A DNA stretch of 7,507 nt from Thiotrichaceae bacterium (lineage in GTDB: Bacteria; Pseudomonadota; Gammaproteobacteria; Thiotrichales; Thiotrichaceae): positions 1 to 7,507 of the forward strand of contig JALVRY010000038.1 of assembly GCA_027024625.1 (NCBI GenBank), in the 5' to 3' direction. Both the position numbers and the translations under genes were made by a program. Shown piece after piece: positions 5,088 to 7,507 of the stretch. Position 1 is the first letter of the stretch, and each line of letters starts with the position of its first letter. Below the pieces are notes generated by a model. The model saw only the letters and a list, made by a program, of their open reading frames with translations, had not been told where the DNA came from and made no database searches.

Positions 5088-7507
5088 ATGATCAGGAAGC
5101 CATTTACCTATGCAGCACTTGCCGCTGCCATTGGTGCCGCCACCCTGATACTACAGCAACCTTTGTTCGCGGAAGATGCAGCTGCACCAGCAGCCGACGA
5201 ACCCGCCGCTAAATCTGATGCAGCACCTGCAGCACCTGCAGCACCAGCAAAGGATGTGAGTAAACCGATTAACGACTACAACATTACCATCAACTATGAG
5301 TTGGGAATGCACTGTACGGGATTCGACTTTACTTATTGCTGTGTATTACCCCCTTATAACTCAGTCCAATCACAAGTCATCAAAACAGCAACGGGTGCCA
5401 AGAAATACCCTGAATTGCTAGAGTCTGATGAAGAAGAGCATGATGTTGTTCTTGATGGCAAAAAGCGTATGAAGCTTTCATATGGTTTTGTTAATAACAC
5501 TTACTCAGAAGGTGCAAAACTCGCATATTGGAGTGTACCTTATGATGTAAATGGTGATGGTAAATATACCGAAAATGAAAATGTAGCCAATGCATATTGG
5601 ACACATCTCTACGTCTACAAGGATTTGAAGGGCACGAATCCTACTGGTGGTAGTAAAGATGCAGACAAAAAGTATGTAGGTATGCAAATTCCTGTACCTA
5701 TGGATAATGGTCCTGCTGGTGCAGCTGTTCCTAGCCCAATGAAAGATGGTCATCTACATTACACGGGTGAACATGGTACACAAGTATTTACCAAGTCCCC
5801 TGTCCTCGATAATGTACCCATCTTGCTAACCAACCCAGGTATTTGGGATGCTCTTGGTCTACCACTGACGCCATTTAATGATGATATGGTTGCTAAAAGC
5901 CCATTGACCTTGGTTGAAAGTGATATTCGTCCATTCCAAGAAAACTGGGTAGCCCTAGTTGATGCGGATAGCGGTAAGCCAGTGATTGATAGTCACTCTG
6001 GTGAGCCAGTACGCTTTGTTGGTACTAACCCAATTGATGCTCCTGCTTGTTCAAAATGTCACTCGAATGAAACAGCAAATGGTGATAAATACACACTATA
6101 CAAGCAAGAGAAGGCATTTTGGAAAGGTCTAGGTGCGTCAGATTGGTTAGCTAATTTGAAAGCAACTTCTGTTTCTGTTTTACAGATCCATGATGATAAG
6201 AACGGTACTGACTTCTTGAAAAACTACAAGCCAGAAGGTCGTGAAGTTTCTAACCGTATCGGTCGCGATCCAGTCTTGTGTCAAAAGTGTCATGCAGACA
6301 ACGTAATTGGCGTATTACAGTCTAAAATGCATAAAGGAAAAGATGGTAAAGAAGTGCCAATTCAACCTCTAACACAAGCACTTCACTTTGCTCACTTGCG
6401 ATCAAACCCTCTACCTGATTCTAATGGTCGTGCAGGTGCATGTCAGGCATGTCACCCATCACACCGTCAAGATGGTGGTCTAGACGGAATCCTTATCACA
6501 GATGATGGTAAGAATGCGTTTGCCAATGGCGATAACCGTGATGCAAAAGGTTGTTTCGCAGGTCGTGATGTTCACTCTAATCGCAATAAGGATAAAGACG
6601 GCGTAGAAACCGACGAGCATCTCAATGCAATTGGACAGTGGCTACAAGATAATGTTGCTCAAATTGGTAATGGTAAGGGTGGTAAAGGCCTATGGTGTAC
6701 AAACTGCCATAGCCAAATCTCACGTGAACTTTATCAACGTGACAACATCACTCAAGCATTCAAGCAAGAAGGTGAAACTTTACGTAATAAGTCTCTAGAA
6801 GAGATTGCAAAAGCCCTTGGTATGAAAGACATCAAAGAGCTAGCGGATACATATCTCGATCCTAAGATTGTATTGAATGACAAAGGTGAGGCGGATGTTG
6901 AGAAATCGCACGTACTTGACTTCTGGAACCCAGATCATATGACACCAGATATTGCGGTCATTGCACTAAAAGGTGATGGTCCAATGGTGACTAAGGATGC
7001 TGATGGCGATGTGAATGTTTCAATCCTATCTGCTAATCCAGCAGCTAAGGTTGAGAAGCTACCAGAAGGTGCAACTGGCTCTACAGCCGTTCCTTACTCT
7101 GCGGCAACGCACGGTAAAGAATACTGGTTATCAGCAGGTGAACCACATTGTGCTAACTGTCATGCTGCGCCATACGTTGAAGGTCAAGGCGGAGCTGCCT
7201 TCCCAATCAATCAACCAGGTAAGTACAGCTTAATGCGTTACTCTAAAGGTCACGCAGGCTTAGCTTGTCAAGCATGTCACCAGTCGATTCACGGTTTATA
7301 TCCTGTAGATCCAGGTACAGACAGCACGGCTTATAAGCAAGCTGCGATGTATAACCCTGATGGTTCGCATGGTCCACTCAAGTGTGCGGCATGTCACGAA
7401 GTTAATGAAGCAGGTGTTCCACTACTTGTTAAGAAAGATGATGAAGACTACATGTTTAAAGGTAAGTCAATCATCGATGACTTTGATGCAGCAGTATCTT
7501 GGATGCA
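5088..7507 (+). CDS. Large exported multihaem cytochrome c (3' end outside window)
   Basis: A covalently haem-binding electron-transfer protein or reductase of the periplasm or cell surface. The frame is open for 806 codons to the right edge without a stop. The ATG has AGGAG at 5074-5078, nine bases upstream. A signal peptide covers about 1-28 (IRK, hydrophobic core, LFA/ED). It is followed by an Ala/Pro-rich linker (29-57) containing an AAP triplet repeat. Residues about 60-310 contain no CXXCH; they begin with YELGMHC (Cys76), then Cys84-Cys85 and LPPYNS. Seven CXXCH motifs follow at Cys321 (CSKCH), 398 (CQKCH), 452 (CQACH), 537 (CTNCH), 688 (CANCH), 727 (CQACH) and 766 (CAACH); more may lie beyond the edge. 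Cys489 in GCFAGRDVH is an unpaired extra cysteine. The segment 541-687 has no haem motif. I do not recognise a named family. An FNR-type box upstream suggests redox-controlled expression. Substrate and partners are unknown. Confidence 0.9.
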   Translation, partial: MIRKPFTYAALAAAIGAATLILQQPLFAEDAAAPAADEPAAKSDAAPAAPAAPAKDVSKPINDYNITINYELGMHCTGFDFTYCCVLPPYNSVQSQVIKTATGAKKYPELLESDEEEHDVVLDGKKRMKLSYGFVNNTYSEGAKLAYWSVPYDVNGDGKYTENENVANAYWTHLYVYKDLKGTNPTGGSKDADKKYVGMQIPVPMDNGPAGAAVPSPMKDGHLHYTGEHGTQVFTKSPVLDNVPILLTNPGIWDALGLPLTPFNDDMVAKSPLTLVESDIRPFQENWVALVDADSGKPVIDSHSGEPVRFVGTNPIDAPACSKCHSNETANGDKYTLYKQEKAFWKGLGASDWLANLKATSVSVLQIHDDKNGTDFLKNYKPEGREVSNRIGRDPVLCQKCHADNVIGVLQSKMHKGKDGKEVPIQPLTQALHFAHLRSNPLPDSNGRAGACQACHPSHRQDGGLDGILITDDGKNAFANGDNRDAKGCFAGRDVHSNRNKDKDGVETDEHLNAIGQWLQDNVAQIGNGKGGKGLWCTNCHSQISRELYQRDNITQAFKQEGETLRNKSLEEIAKALGMKDIKELADTYLDPKIVLNDKGEADVEKSHVLDFWNPDHMTPDIAVIALKGDGPMVTKDADGDVNVSILSANPAAKVEKLPEGATGSTAVPYSAATHGKEYWLSAGEPHCANCHAAPYVEGQGGAAFPINQPGKYSLMRYSKGHAGLACQACHQSIHGLYPVDPGTDSTAYKQAAMYNPDGSHGPLKCAACHEVNEAGVPLLVKKDDEDYMFKGKSIIDDFDAAVSWM
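5220..5246 (+). repeat. Three 9-base tandem repeats coding Ala-Ala-Pro
   Basis: GCAGCACCT occurs twice, followed by GCAGCACCA, all in frame with the cytochrome gene, giving three AAP units in the linker after the signal peptide. Copy number could vary by slippage without breaking the frame. It most likely acts as a flexible spacer. Confidence 0.8.

Overview
The window (about 40% G+C by eye, coding on both strands) looks like the chromosome of a gammaproteobacterium with type IV pili. An alpha-carbonic anhydrase with an export signal, a SulP anion transporter and a large multihaem cytochrome c together suggest a redox-versatile, possibly chemolithoautotrophic or sulfur-oxidising bacterium, for example near Thiomicrospira/Hydrogenovibrio. 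That placement is inference; no rRNA or other taxonomic marker is present.

Layout: (1) 1-1832, + strand: the 3' part of pilQ, the outer-membrane secretin of the type IV pilus. Its 5' end lies outside the window. A textbook intrinsic terminator (1853-1882) closes the transcript. (2) 2028-2801, + strand: a complete alpha-carbonic anhydrase with signal peptide and intact zinc ligands. (3) 2823-2857: a strong inverted repeat between two convergent genes. (4) 2888-4630, - strand: a complete SulP transporter with a C-terminal STAS domain and a Cys-rich tail. (5) 4631-5087: a divergent intergenic region of about 457 bases. It holds a plausible sulP promoter with a G+C-rich leader, a run of eight G, an A+T-rich stretch, and a perfect FNR-type box lying on the -35 element of a promoter directed at the cytochrome gene. 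(6) 5088 to the right edge, + strand: a large exported multihaem cytochrome c, cut by the window end. It has seven CXXCH motifs in the visible 806 residues and a haem-free N-terminal domain carrying an LGMHC...CC...LPPYNS motif.

How the genes may work together: the carbonic anhydrase and the SulP protein sit tail to tail. They could cooperate in inorganic-carbon supply, with CO2/bicarbonate interconversion in the periplasm and anion transport at the inner membrane. Sulfate transport by the SulP protein is equally possible from sequence alone. The cytochrome is a periplasmic or cell-surface electron carrier or reductase, probably controlled by an oxygen- or redox-sensing FNR/CRP-family regulator. 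No mobile element, CRISPR array, tRNA or rRNA was seen. The parts most worth follow-up are the cytochrome with its unusual N-terminal domain and the FNR box that overlaps its promoter.
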